From positions 1 through 6,291 of the forward strand of contig JAGVHM010000197.1 in NCBI GenBank assembly GCA_020056545.1: a stretch of 6,291 nt of DNA, given 5' to 3'. Positions 6,246-6,291 of the stretch are shown one piece after another; positions within the stretch are counted from its first letter, which is position 1; each line of letters opens with the position of its first letter. Made by a program: the position numbers and the translations under genes. The notes under the pieces are model-generated. The model saw nothing but the letters and a program-made list of their open reading frames with translations. It had not been told where the DNA came from and ran no database searches. Source of the stretch: a bacterium (GTDB taxonomy: Bacteria; Desulfobacterota; Deferrimicrobia; Deferrimicrobiales; Deferrimicrobiaceae).

Positions 6246-6291
6246 GATTCCGCTTCGACGCAATCTCTCCCTCCGCTCCATACGCCGCTGC

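Larger units (their letters stand above)
6003..6291. other. Gene-free, dyad-rich region after the operon
   Basis: No reading frame here has codon use, a ribosome site or a protein pattern like the operon genes. A 60-codon minus-strand frame (6099-6281) is Arg/Ser/Pro-rich, low complexity and looks like a GC-bias frame. A weak stem-loop (CCGGTC 6021-6026 with GACC-C-GG 6036-6042, 9-nt loop) lies 18 nt after the last stop, but no T-tract follows, so I do not call an intrinsic terminator. The rest holds the inverted and direct repeats listed separately. No tRNA, CRISPR or insertion-sequence ends were seen. Confidence 0.6.

Noticed and set aside
6099..6281. 60-codon minus-strand frame in the gene-free tail
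   Set aside because: Low-complexity Arg/Ser/Pro composition over repeated words, with no convincing ribosome site. More likely non-coding repeat than a small protein.

Overview
The window is a GC-rich (roughly two thirds G+C by eye) bacterial segment with one tightly packed plus-strand operon. The operon enters from beyond the left edge and ends at position 6002. About 290 bases of dyad-rich DNA with no convincing gene follow. Protein style points to a diderm of the old 'Deltaproteobacteria' (Desulfuromonadota, Deferrimicrobium-like or Myxococcota relatives): long TPR proteins, a TPR lipoprotein, and a single-pass protein with an AgmX/PglI-type TonB-like tail. This taxonomic placement is an inference; no rRNA or species marker is present.

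Layout: (1) 3-2717, the C-terminal part of a very long TPR protein whose frame is open to the left edge, so its true start lies outside the window. (2) 2714-3871, a 385-residue TPR lipoprotein starting at GTG. (3) 3838-4089, an 83-residue secreted protein of unknown function. (4) 4086-4997, a 303-residue inner-membrane TonB-like energy-coupling protein with an SxxxH transmembrane motif and an AgmX/PglI-like C-terminal domain. (5) 5007-6002, a 331-residue secreted HEAT-repeat protein. (6) 6003-6291, non-coding DNA with several inverted and direct repeats. Junctions are 4-nt overlap (GTGA), 34-nt overlap, 4-nt overlap (ATGA) and a 9-nt gap, so the genes are almost certainly co-transcribed and translationally coupled.

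How they fit together: the order long TPR protein, TPR lipoprotein, small periplasmic protein, single-pass TonB-like protein resembles the gltD-gltE-gltF-gltG order (AgmU, AglT, GltF, PglI) of the Myxococcus xanthus Agl-Glt gliding machinery, as I recall it. The likely picture is an envelope-spanning complex. The TonB-like protein would take energy from an ExbB/ExbD (TolQ/TolR, AglRQS-like) proton channel and pass it through periplasmic TPR and HEAT scaffolds to an outer-membrane lipoprotein. No motor gene or outer-membrane barrel lies in the window; they would be expected upstream, downstream or elsewhere. Whether this machine drives motility, polymer export or another envelope process cannot be read from this sequence.
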